Origin: Saccharomycopsis crataegensis
Taxonomy: Eukaryota > Ascomycota > Saccharomycetes > Ascoideales > Saccharomycopsidaceae
NCBI RefSeq assembly: GCF_037102585.1
Contig: NW_027043837.1
Coordinates: forward strand, 248,001 to 312,000
DNA length: 64,000 nt
Reading direction: 5' to 3'
Shown: one piece after another, positions 21,069-29,606 of the stretch
Layout of the letters: each line of letters opens with the position of its first letter
How positions within the stretch are numbered: position 1 is the stretch's first letter
Made by a program: the position numbers and the translations under genes
Notes under the pieces: model-generated
The model's input: only the letters and a program-made list of their open reading frames with translations
Database searches by the model: none
Told to the model about the DNA's origin: nothing

Positions 21069-23090
21069 TCAAACAAGTCGCGATTTTTTGGTCGGCAGCG
21101 ATTTATTATCGTACTCTCCCATATCAAACATGTCATCCACTTCCTTCGCATAATCATCAAACAACGGGTTTTTGGGTCTCTTATTCCTCCACTGTATTTG
21201 AAAATTATCTCGAGGCATTGCCCTGTTGTCAGGAGTCCCTTCGAAAGATCGGGCAATCAGCACGTATCCCAGCCTGAAATCATCTGCATGATCCAATTTC
21301 GACTCATCATCATCATCATCATCATCAGTGAGGCTTGAGTAATGCTGTGCTATGATCAGTCTGCTGGAATGTTTCCCTTCATCTTCCATATCATGTATAA
21401 CAAGACTCTGGTTCGAACCAATTGCGGGATCTCTTGATTGTTCCAAACTACTAAGAGCATTCCGATTTAGAGGATTTTGATCCGAGAAAATTGGGTTCAT
21501 ATTTCCTGAATTGCCATTTCCAATACTTTGATTATCAGTGGCATTGGTCAGTAATCCATCATCAGTCGCATTTTTGTTAGGGTAGCCGATATCGTACGTG
21601 CGTTCATCGTAATCATCATCACTCACCACAATGATAACCTTCCTGTCTCGAGTCGTTTTGGATGGCGAATCATGATCGATACTTATCATACTGGTGTCAT
21701 TATTGTCATCCTCTTGGATAATATCGGCAATTGAATTATCGGCAGGGTTATGGGATACAGTAATGGTAGACGATCTAGACTGAGAGTTTCTTTTCCTCTT
21801 GGCATCGTTAGTATTATATTTGTAAGATAAATTCCCCAATGAAATGTTTTTAAATAATGACGAGATCTTGGTCGCTGGGCTTTTAGCTGTACTTTCGGGC
21901 GATAGCAAATTCAATTGATCAGGTTCAACATTGGCTTCTGGTGTATCAAAAATTCTTTTTAAAATCAAACTTCTTTCAATATTATGACGTCGTGAAGACT
22001 TTGATCTGGTGACCCGTTTTTGTGTTGGTGTTCCGGTTAGCTCGTGAGATTTCTTTGAAGATCCTCCACCACTGCCAATGAGATCCCCCCCTGACAACTT
22101 CAAGGGAGTCACAATAATTGGAACAGGAGGATCCATATCATCTTTGTCACTACTCTCATCATTATTGTCACTCTTGGTATTAGGTTTGATTGTATCTTTG
22201 AGAGATGCGGTTTTGTTAGGGGAGTATGACTTTCGTATTATTTTCGGTTTTGATATTGAGCTGAGTGTCGAATCTGACTGTGAGGCAAGTTTTGGCTGGG
22301 CTTTCAGGGTCAATTTTAATGCTGATTTTGGCTTTGATGTTGGTTTGGTTATTGATTTCGGTTCAGATGTAGGTTTTGATTTCGGTGTTGCTTTTCGTTC
22401 AGATGCTGGCTTTGACTTTTTTGTAGCATTTGGTTCTGCTATAGATTTATTTTCCAATGTTAATTTCGCCTTTGACGCCGATTTTGGTTTTGATGCCGAT
22501 TTTGGTTTTGATGTCGATTTGGGTTTTGATGTCGATTGGGGTTTTAATATAGATTTTCCTGATCTTGGTTTTGTTTTTGACGTCGATTTGGTCTTTAATA
22601 ATGTCTTTGGTTTTGATGTAGATGTAGATTTGCTTCCTGATACCGGGATTGAGACCTGTTGTTCTGTTGTCAATTTTCTTTTCGATGTCCTATTGTTTTC
22701 CAGTTTTAATTTTGGTTTTGATGCCAATTGACTTTCAGATCCCGACTTTTGCTTCAGCATTGATTTCGATTTCGACTTCTTTTCGGATATTGGTGCCAGG
22801 CTTAACTTTTCTTTATCCTTCGGTTGCTTCCAAGTCAAATACTTCAGATTGGCACCTAGTTTCGGGGCACTTTTCTTTTTTTTCGAGAGTGACCTGAGAT
22901 GCCCATTGTCCTCGACGATTTTTCCAGTATGGATATCCACAACATCACCTTGGTTGTCCAAGTCGTACTGGCTATATTTCGCGATGATCGACTCCCACGC
23001 GTTCTTAATCTTATCATCGATTTGCCTCTTCCTTATCTCGTACTCTGCATTGGATAGCGAGTACACTGCAATTGTAGATTGTTCTTCCAT
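21069..23090 (-). CDS. SCM3: Scm3-like centromeric histone chaperone
   Basis: I start at the ATG at 23090 (673 aa). Frames upstream of it read poly-Phe and other 5' noncoding sequence. Residues 25-68 carry the family signature: a helix KIKNAWESIIAKYSQYD, then GDVVDIHTGKIVEDNGHLRSL, which matches the DNGHLR motif of Scm3 (fungal HJURP). Scm3 deposits the CENP-A histone Cse4 at centromeres. The middle (about residues 150-330) is a Lys/Ser/Pro array of SKPKS-like units, basic and probably DNA-contacting. The C terminus is acidic, with a short conserved-looking end (NPLFDDYAKEVDDMFDMGEY). The Scm3 call rests on the N-terminal motif; the rest is low complexity or unrecognised. Confidence 0.75.
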   Translation of the reverse strand: MEEQSTIAVYSLSNAEYEIRKRQIDDKIKNAWESIIAKYSQYDLDNQGDVVDIHTGKIVEDNGHLRSLSKKKKSAPKLGANLKYLTWKQPKDKEKLSLAPISEKKSKSKSMLKQKSGSESQLASKPKLKLENNRTSKRKLTTEQQVSIPVSGSKSTSTSKPKTLLKTKSTSKTKPRSGKSILKPQSTSKPKSTSKPKSASKPKSASKAKLTLENKSIAEPNATKKSKPASERKATPKSKPTSEPKSITKPTSKPKSALKLTLKAQPKLASQSDSTLSSISKPKIIRKSYSPNKTASLKDTIKPNTKSDNNDESSDKDDMDPPVPIIVTPLKLSGGDLIGSGGGSSKKSHELTGTPTQKRVTRSKSSRRHNIERSLILKRIFDTPEANVEPDQLNLLSPESTAKSPATKISSLFKNISLGNLSYKYNTNDAKRKRNSQSRSSTITVSHNPADNSIADIIQEDDNNDTSMISIDHDSPSKTTRDRKVIIVVSDDDYDERTYDIGYPNKNATDDGLLTNATDNQSIGNGNSGNMNPIFSDQNPLNRNALSSLEQSRDPAIGSNQSLVIHDMEDEGKHSSRLIIAQHYSSLTDDDDDDDESKLDHADDFRLGYVLIARSFEGTPDNRAMPRDNFQIQWRNKRPKNPLFDDYAKEVDDMFDMGEYDNKSLPTKKSRLV

Positions 23091-23400
23091 CAGCAACGTA
23101 TATCTGTATATCTCCTTTATCTTCACAAATGTCTGATGTTGGCATAATTTTAACAATAACATTTGCAACGATAATCTCTTGACGCCAAAAAAAAAAATAA
23201 AAAAAAAAAAAATTCCAAGCGCGTAATTTATGCTAGGTCCACGCCGCATACGCTTTACATTACATTAAACCGCATGTAGAAGTAATAACAAATCACTACA
23301 AAACACATAGATAAAATAAATAGAATACAATGTAAATTGGGAATATGTATAGAACAAAAAGCAGAAAACAAACAACAGAAAAAATAATGCGAACAGAAAT
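23091..23400. other. Intergenic between SCM3-like gene and LYS4
   Basis: It holds an A/T run near 23188-23211 and the 3' flank of LYS4. Nothing else was seen. Confidence 0.5.
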
Positions 23401-25482
23401 CTATGCTTTGGTTAATTCGGCTTTAACCCATCCTTCTAACCCACCTTTAACAATAATATCTTGCAAGTTGGATCCCAACTCACCAACTTTTTGTTTCAAC
23501 ACCACTGGCCCATCTTGACCTTCGGTGACAGTCACTTCGGCACTGGAGACATCCCATGTCAAGAACCATCCAGTTCTTCTGGTCAATTCTTTCTCGGAAC
23601 CACTGTATTTCTCACGCAACTTGTTGATCAAATCTGGGATCTCCAAGGTCAATAACGCATTGTTGATACTGTTTCTGGAGAAGATATTGCCAAAAGACCC
23701 GGCAACAATCAATTTCATATCTCTTGCAAGAATGGCAGTCGCAGCTTGTTCTCTAGAAGAACCAGTACCAAAGTTATAACCACTAATCACAATATCGCCA
23801 GCATGAGTCTTTGCTCCAAACTCGGAATCGTAGTTTTCCATACAGACCTCTGCCATCTTCTCCCTTGGAACATCATCTTGATAAGTGTATTTACCTGGGT
23901 AAATCCCATCGGTGTTAATATTGTCCGCATCACACAAAACCAATTCCCCAGTGATTCTCTTAGGGAAACCTTCCAAAACTTCAACCCCACTTGCACTACT
24001 AGCAGCAGCATCACCAGCGGCTTCTGGTTTTTTATTGATGGTTATCGACTTGGAAACTTCGCTAGTTTCCTTAACTTTTTGGCCCAACACTTCTTCCGGT
24101 GACCCAATCTTCCCCAAAATTGCCGACGCGGCAACCACTTCCGGTGAAGCCAAAAAGGCTAATGCGTCTTTAGACCCCATTCTACCTTTGAAGTTTCTGT
24201 TGGTAGCACTGATCCCCACTTCACCAGGTTCTAATAACCCGGTACCCAAACCAATACATGGTCCACAACCGGCTGGTAAAGCAATGGCACCAGCATCCAT
24301 GATGTCTTTCCAGGCACCGGAGGCTTCAGCGTCCTTTTGGACATTGGAGGAGGCGGCAGCAACGTAAAATTGCACCCCTGGAGCCACTTTGTGGCCTCTA
24401 ATGATATCTGCGGCAGCCTTGATATCGGATAAACGTGAGTTAGTACATGAGACCAAATAAGCCTTGTTAACCTTCATGTTTTTGTTGGACAAGTCGGTGA
24501 GCGAGGTCGAGACCTTCACGGAGTTTGGCCCAGAAATGAATGGAGACAAAGTGCTCAAATCGATAGTCAATGTCTTGGCATAATAAGAGTCGGAATCAGC
24601 TTTGGTCAAGTTATTTTTCAAATCTTGCAAGGTCTTTTCGTTGATTCTTGGGTGGTTTGGTCCCACTTTCTTCAATCTGTTTTCGTACCATTCAATGAGG
24701 GTATTGTCGACTGGGAACAACCCAGAAAGCGCCCCCCATTCGGTGGTCATGTTGGCAATGGTCAATCTGTAATCAATTGGCAATTCCTCAATGTGTTCAC
24801 CAGTGAACTCAATGGCATGGTTCAAAACTTCATCGTTATTGAAAATACCACACAAAGAAACAATCACATCCTTACCGGTTACCCCTTTAGGCAATCTACC
24901 TTTCAATTCCACTTTAGCAACTGGAGGGATTTGCCACCAAGTTTGACCAGTGGCCCAAATTGATGCGGCGTCGGTTCTGACAATTGGGGTACCGAGGGTA
25001 CCCAACCCACCATAAGTGTTGGAGTGGGAATCCGAGGCCACCACCACGGAGTTTGGGAAAGCGTACCCTTCTTCGATCATGATTTGATGGCCAATACCTC
25101 TGCCAGCCGGGTAGAAATCCACACCGTGTTCTTTGGCAAAGTTTTCAATGTTCTTGTACTTGGTCAAGTTCTTTTCCGTCTTATTTTGCACGTCGTGATC
25201 TAAAGTCATGACAACTTGACGGTTATCCTTGATTTTAGAGGCCCCTAAACCTTTGAATTTCAACGCCACTGGCCAGGTGTTATCGTGGGTCATACAATGA
25301 CGAGGCTTCACAGAAACATAGTCTCCTGAATGGACTTCTTTACCATCTGGCAATCCAACGGCATAACGTTGCACAATTTTTTCTGTCAAGTTCTGTCCCA
25401 AAAGGGTTTGAGATGAGGTTGAGAACCCTCTGAGGGTTACAGCATTCCTCGATTTAGAGACTCTTTGGACTAGGTTGAGCAT
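23401..25482 (-). CDS. LYS4: Homoaconitase, mitochondrial
   Basis: The product is 693 aa. It starts with a basic mitochondrial presequence ([13 protein letters not shown]...), then [35 protein letters not shown] and [19 protein letters not shown], which match Lys4 rather than aconitase. The [4Fe-4S] ligands are Cys346 (SCTNSR) and Cys406/Cys409 (GCGPC). The swivel domain follows a variable Ala/Ser linker near residue 500 and contains [13 protein letters not shown]. The enzyme converts homocitrate via homoaconitate to homoisocitrate in lysine synthesis. I found no CTG codon in this gene's frame over the parts I read codon by codon. A Gcn4 site lies ~106 bp upstream of the ATG. Confidence 0.97.
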   Translation of the reverse strand: MLNLVQRVSKSRNAVTLRGFSTSSQTLLGQNLTEKIVQRYAVGLPDGKEVHSGDYVSVKPRHCMTHDNTWPVALKFKGLGASKIKDNRQVVMTLDHDVQNKTEKNLTKYKNIENFAKEHGVDFYPAGRGIGHQIMIEEGYAFPNSVVVASDSHSNTYGGLGTLGTPIVRTDAASIWATGQTWWQIPPVAKVELKGRLPKGVTGKDVIVSLCGIFNNDEVLNHAIEFTGEHIEELPIDYRLTIANMTTEWGALSGLFPVDNTLIEWYENRLKKVGPNHPRINEKTLQDLKNNLTKADSDSYYAKTLTIDLSTLSPFISGPNSVKVSTSLTDLSNKNMKVNKAYLVSCTNSRLSDIKAAADIIRGHKVAPGVQFYVAAASSNVQKDAEASGAWKDIMDAGAIALPAGCGPCIGLGTGLLEPGEVGISATNRNFKGRMGSKDALAFLASPEVVAASAILGKIGSPEEVLGQKVKETSEVSKSITINKKPEAAGDAAASSASGVEVLEGFPKRITGELVLCDADNINTDGIYPGKYTYQDDVPREKMAEVCMENYDSEFGAKTHAGDIVISGYNFGTGSSREQAATAILARDMKLIVAGSFGNIFSRNSINNALLTLEIPDLINKLREKYSGSEKELTRRTGWFLTWDVSSAEVTVTEGQDGPVVLKQKVGELGSNLQDIIVKGGLEGWVKAELTKA

Positions 25483-25587
25483 CTTTGAAATGTTTTCTAT
25501 TATAGCAAATCAGTTCAGGTCAATGAAAATTTTTAACATTTGACATTTTATTTTATTTTTCATGTCATTAAAATGTCTGATTCTTCA

Positions 25588-25594
25588 TGACTCA
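25588..25594. promoter_or_regulatory. Gcn4 site in LYS4 promoter
   Basis: This is a perfect TGACTCA, 106 bp upstream of the LYS4 ATG. It is the consensus of the amino-acid-starvation activator Gcn4, and lysine genes are classic targets. The location in a 273-bp promoter makes chance less likely. An (AT)n/(CA)n repeat lies further out at about 25685-25727. Confidence 0.7.
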
Positions 25595-25755
25595 TAGCGA
25601 AGACCAATCATCGTGCCAAAATTTGTCATCATGACAGGTGCGTTGGCATGCATACATACGAGAGATATAACTCGTAAATTTTGTATAATATATATATATA
25701 AATACACACACGCACACACACACACAATAAATATAATATATATTTCTGTTATATA

Positions 25756-27366
25756 TCAGGCATCAAAAACATCAAATTCACAGCAACTGAATGCGTCGTT
25801 AACCGTGGTATTACTTGGGTCATTATTTATCAACGAGCTGATCTCCTTTATTAGTTCGCCATCCCATTCTTCCAAATTATCATTGAACATCTCATATTCT
25901 GGGTGAATATCTTTGAGTAGCTCAAAATTAACCCCCAAAGTATCCAAATTTTCGTGGTTAGATTTTCTACTGTTGGAATTTGGATTGAAAGTCCCCTCGT
26001 CCACAAGACTATTGAGCTCGGAATCATCACCGGATTTAAGGTACTCCACTAAATCAAACAGTGATTCTTGATCAATAATATCCTGGTTCTTGTTACTGAA
26101 GAATTGATTCACTAAAAGATTATAAGTTTCCTCATCCTTGGCTTGTTCAAGCCTGGTAAAACTAGGTTGTTTTTCAATGACACTTTTCAAGTAATCACCA
26201 TTGACAATTAAATTCTTCAAGTTCAACAAGTTATTCTGCACTAGCGCCCTAATACTATTTAATTTGATATTAACAATAATCAATATTGGATCGGCAATCT
26301 TCACTTGGAGATTCTTAAGAATCCAATAAATTGCATTATTAAACTTGAGATTTCTATTGAGGTACATTTGGTTGACTTCCGACGAGTTTTGGAAATTGAG
26401 AATATTTTTGAACCAACTGTTATGGGATTCTGCGGATTCTTTGTTAATATTTGGGGATAGACGGTTATCATTATGTTTAGTGGCACTGCTTGATGAGGAA
26501 GATGTGATACTTCTCCTATCGGAGTTTGCGGAATCATCAAATTCCCAAAACTTTGGCCAATTCTTTTCTTCCAAGTAATGCTCAATTAGGTGATTAATGT
26601 TATTGAACTTTCGGTTTTGTACAAATTTCTTTGTTAGAAATTCATTGAAAGAAATGCCGTACTTATTGATGAAGCACCAGGGCTTGATGTTGATTTTTTT
26701 CAAGAAAATCAACTCGATGAAAATTTCTCCGGAATTCAAATATAAATCGATCGAGAGCTTGTTTAGGTCGAGTTCGGGTTTGAAATTTTGGGGGTCCAAG
26801 TGATTTTCGGGGAATAAAGAAGATTGTACAGGGTTATCAATCTCGCCGCTTATTAGCAAAATGTTTTGAAAAATTTGGTTGAATTTCTTTAGAAAAATTA
26901 AATTGTTCTTCAATTTAATATTGATATTTTCTGTTGGTTGCTGTTTCATGGCTCGGATGAATTTCACAACATTATCTAGTTGTAATACCAAAAACTCCAA
27001 TCGCTTGATCATCATCTTTATCTGAATCAATTCCAATTGTTTGTCATCATCTAAGGAGATTTTGAAAGGATTAGCATTGTTGAAGAACGATAACTTGTTG
27101 ATCTGAAGGCTCAAGCTAGAGATTTTGAAAGAGTTTCTGGTGATCACTCCTTTCAAATAATCATTGGAATTGGAGGTGATCGGGAGTTTGAATGGTTTAT
27201 CTAACAATAAATAGAAGAGAACAGAACGCACCGTTGTTATCAAAGAAGGAAGTTTAGGGACGATGATCTGATGGATCAACCAGTCTTGATCATTGATAAG
27301 GTTCAGTATGTATTGGTTCTGCTGGTCTTGTAGGGAAAGTTGGGGATAAATCTCTGTGGCGCTCAT
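25756..27366 (-). CDS. RAV2: Rav2/Rogdi-family regulator of V-ATPase assembly
   Basis: I start at the first ATG (27366), giving 536 aa. The N-terminal half fits the Rogdi family: a leading helix with DQDWLIHQIIVPKL, then LPITSNSNDYLKGVITRNSF, then a helical block, and later FKPELDLNKLSIDLYLNSGE, equivalent to the FxPxLPxxLxxxxYI motif. Rav2 is a subunit of RAVE, which reassembles V1 with Vo at the vacuole. The protein is clearly longer than the S. cerevisiae one (about 350 aa), with an Asn/Ser-rich insertion near residues 290-325 and an acidic C-terminal extension. Family similarity is modest but has the right order of motifs. Confidence 0.75.
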   Translation of the reverse strand: MSATEIYPQLSLQDQQNQYILNLINDQDWLIHQIIVPKLPSLITTVRSVLFYLLLDKPFKLPITSNSNDYLKGVITRNSFKISSLSLQINKLSFFNNANPFKISLDDDKQLELIQIKMMIKRLEFLVLQLDNVVKFIRAMKQQPTENINIKLKNNLIFLKKFNQIFQNILLISGEIDNPVQSSLFPENHLDPQNFKPELDLNKLSIDLYLNSGEIFIELIFLKKINIKPWCFINKYGISFNEFLTKKFVQNRKFNNINHLIEHYLEEKNWPKFWEFDDSANSDRRSITSSSSSSATKHNDNRLSPNINKESAESHNSWFKNILNFQNSSEVNQMYLNRNLKFNNAIYWILKNLQVKIADPILIIVNIKLNSIRALVQNNLLNLKNLIVNGDYLKSVIEKQPSFTRLEQAKDEETYNLLVNQFFSNKNQDIIDQESLFDLVEYLKSGDDSELNSLVDEGTFNPNSNSRKSNHENLDTLGVNFELLKDIHPEYEMFNDNLEEWDGELIKEISSLINNDPSNTTVNDAFSCCEFDVFDA

Positions 27367-27969
27367 AGAAATGATCAAGGAGGAGTGTGCTTAGGGATTG
27401 TAGGTAATTATGATAATAAATATGGCAGCAACGTCGAAACTAACAATGATAATAATAATAATAGTTCTTCAACTTGCATCATGGTAAACATCAACTTTTT
27501 TATTATTTTGTTGAAACCCAAGAGATGGAATGGGCACGTGCAACAGACGTCAAATAGCACGACAATCTACAATCATCTCTCTCTCCACAGCATATGACGA
27601 AGATAGGAACAGCCACACCAAGCTGATCTAGTGAATCTTGTGTATTTTTTTTTCACTTGAATCATCGTAAAGATCAAAAAAAAAAAAAAGAGGACGTCGT
27701 AGTTTCCTTTGGTAGTGCTTTTTTCTAAGTTACAGAATCAAAAAAAAAAAAATGATGGAGCCTTAAATCAAGGTTTCCGAAAGCTTGATCCTACTTATAC
27801 AATCCTCCATTATTTCAACAGAAAATATATTCCAGTGAATCTTGCCAACTTAACCTTTTGCTTGCAAAGTAAAAGAAGTGTGTAAAACACTATGGAAAAC
27901 GAGTGCATTTTTTGCTACACGTGATATACATGGCATGGCTCATTCAGACATTTTCCTTATTTAGTAGCC
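27367..27969. other. RAV2 upstream region
   Basis: It contains CACGTG sites near 27535 and 27920 and short A-tracts (27677-27689, 27740-27751). No gene is visible before the relic coding segment that follows. Confidence 0.5.
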
Positions 27970-28700
27970 ATGAAATTATTGTATTTGTAATTGAAACTAT
28001 CTAATATCTTTATCTTCAAGATAATCAGAAAATCTCATCAATTAAACAGATTTCTTGCTAAAAGAGCAAAATTAGAAGAACATTCATTAGATAGAAAAAA
28101 ATTTGAGTGGAATTGGTCTTTTAAGTTCAATGGGATCCTAAATAATGTTTTAAATGGTTTGTCATTGAAGCTGGAATGTAAAATGGAATTTGAAAATCGT
28201 GTTTTAAAACCAATCATCCGTCTTTTTAGGGATTGGGGCATCAATTTTTACAGTCTGGGCATTGGTGAAACACACTATCCAATACGTGAAGGTCCTGCAA
28301 GCACCTCATTTGAGGCTATGAGAATGGGAACAATAATTAAATCGCAAAGCAGACCAATCATGATTATTCAATACACGAGGATGGGGTTGGGTGATTTATC
28401 CTGCCAAAACCGTCCTACTCGTGTTGAAGTGGAATCTATCGTTACGCATGTACTCGCCTCAATGGCGTTTATGGGAGTAAATTTGGCCTTGACCATCATT
28501 TTTTGACACTCACTTCTCGTGTCGTAACTCTAAGAGCAATTATCGCGACTCATTTTTTCAACTCAGTATCATCCCAAACACTCAAATCATTACCAAGAAC
28601 TGATGAAAATGTTGACATCGCTGAATTATTTGAGTCTCCTAGTGAAAATCCCGGGAAAAATAAAAATTTCGGAAATGACTCTGCTGCCAGCGCGGAATAA
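27970..28700 (+). pseudogene. Relic coding segments, family not recognised
   Basis: An open stretch of about 170 codons (27991-28506), without an ATG near its beginning, reads as ordinary globular protein (for example GINFYS then GIGETHYPIREGPASTSFEA, later RPTRVEVESIVTHVLASMAF). A second coding-like stretch in another frame overlaps its end and closes near 28698 (DIAELFESPSENPGKN). I see no splice signals that would join them. This suggests a gene broken in a few places. I do not know the family and found no hallmark of a transposon. Confidence 0.35.
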
Positions 28701-29606
28701 TAAAGGAAAAGTTTCTATATATGTATAATATATAATTTTATAGTTCATGAAAAACGATGTGGAATAATGTTGATGTTGTAGGTCCTTATATCTCAATATC
28801 CTAAACTTTCCTAGTTTGACAAAATTTATACTCACGATTTTCATTCAAAATCAAATAACTCCTAAAATTTACCCAAAAAAAAAAAGAAAATGCTTTGTTG
28901 AAGTATATATTGTGCCTGAAATACTATATAGATTACAAGAAGCATTACCTCCTTGCCGTACTCTTCTCATAGATCTTTCTTTTGAAGCTCCAGTTGAACA
29001 ATTAATAGCATAAGGCTCCCAAAAACATAATGGCTCAGCTAACATAGTTTCATAAGAAATTTCCAATGGTTTTCACAGTCTTTGTGTAATCTTTGGAAAT
29101 GTAAATGAAAGCTGCATCTGTGTGGTGATAAATCTATGAGATGTCCCTAATGTTAAAATACAGAACAGATAAACAGGATATGATTCTCGTCAAAACATAA
29201 AGAAATACTACTATGTCAACTCCAGAATCATCTGAATTGTTTCTTAACTTCATGAATAAGGTATCTACAGCCTCAAGCACGAGGGAATGAGCATTCAGAG
29301 CACCCTACGTAGTAAAAACCTCTAAAGAATCTGGAAAGTCATAATGATGAAAGTTTAGTTTTCGATTATGGTTTGCAAGTCTTCTGATCAAAAGGGTCCA
29401 ACATTCGCCGATATACAGAAGAGATATAACCAGAGAGAGTCAATTTTTATCACGGGGGATCCACCACTGTGGACCTTATGGGGTATGGCACCCCATCATC
29501 TCAAACTTTTTTTTTTTTTTTTTTCTGTTTGAAAATTTTCATAATAATCATTTTAAGTAGACCATAGTAAAATACCATATTATATATATTCCCTTCCCAC
29601 CATACA
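28701..29606. other. Intergenic before UTP13, with weak coding-like traces
   Basis: Short open stretches occur on both strands (plus 28890-29013, minus 28869-29066, plus about 29380-29505), none long enough to call. The last 120 bp are the UTP13 promoter with a T18 tract (29507-29524) and an RRPE-like site. Confidence 0.4.
29530..29541. promoter_or_regulatory. RRPE-type palindrome upstream of UTP13
   Basis: TGAAAATTTTCA lies 66 bp upstream of the UTP13 ATG, next to a T18 tract. RRPE (core AAAATTTT) marks rRNA-processing genes and is bound by Stb3 in S. cerevisiae. A PAC-like TGAGATGAT (minus strand, about 29497-29505) lies nearby, the usual partner. Confidence 0.6.

Noticed and set aside
23912-24367. 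Plus-strand ORF antisense to LYS4
   Set aside because: Shadow of a highly conserved gene; no independent support.
23401-25482. Mitochondrial aconitase (ACO1) as the identity of the Fe-S hydratase
   Set aside because: The N-terminal third ([28 protein letters not shown]) matches Lys4 homoaconitase and not Aco1.
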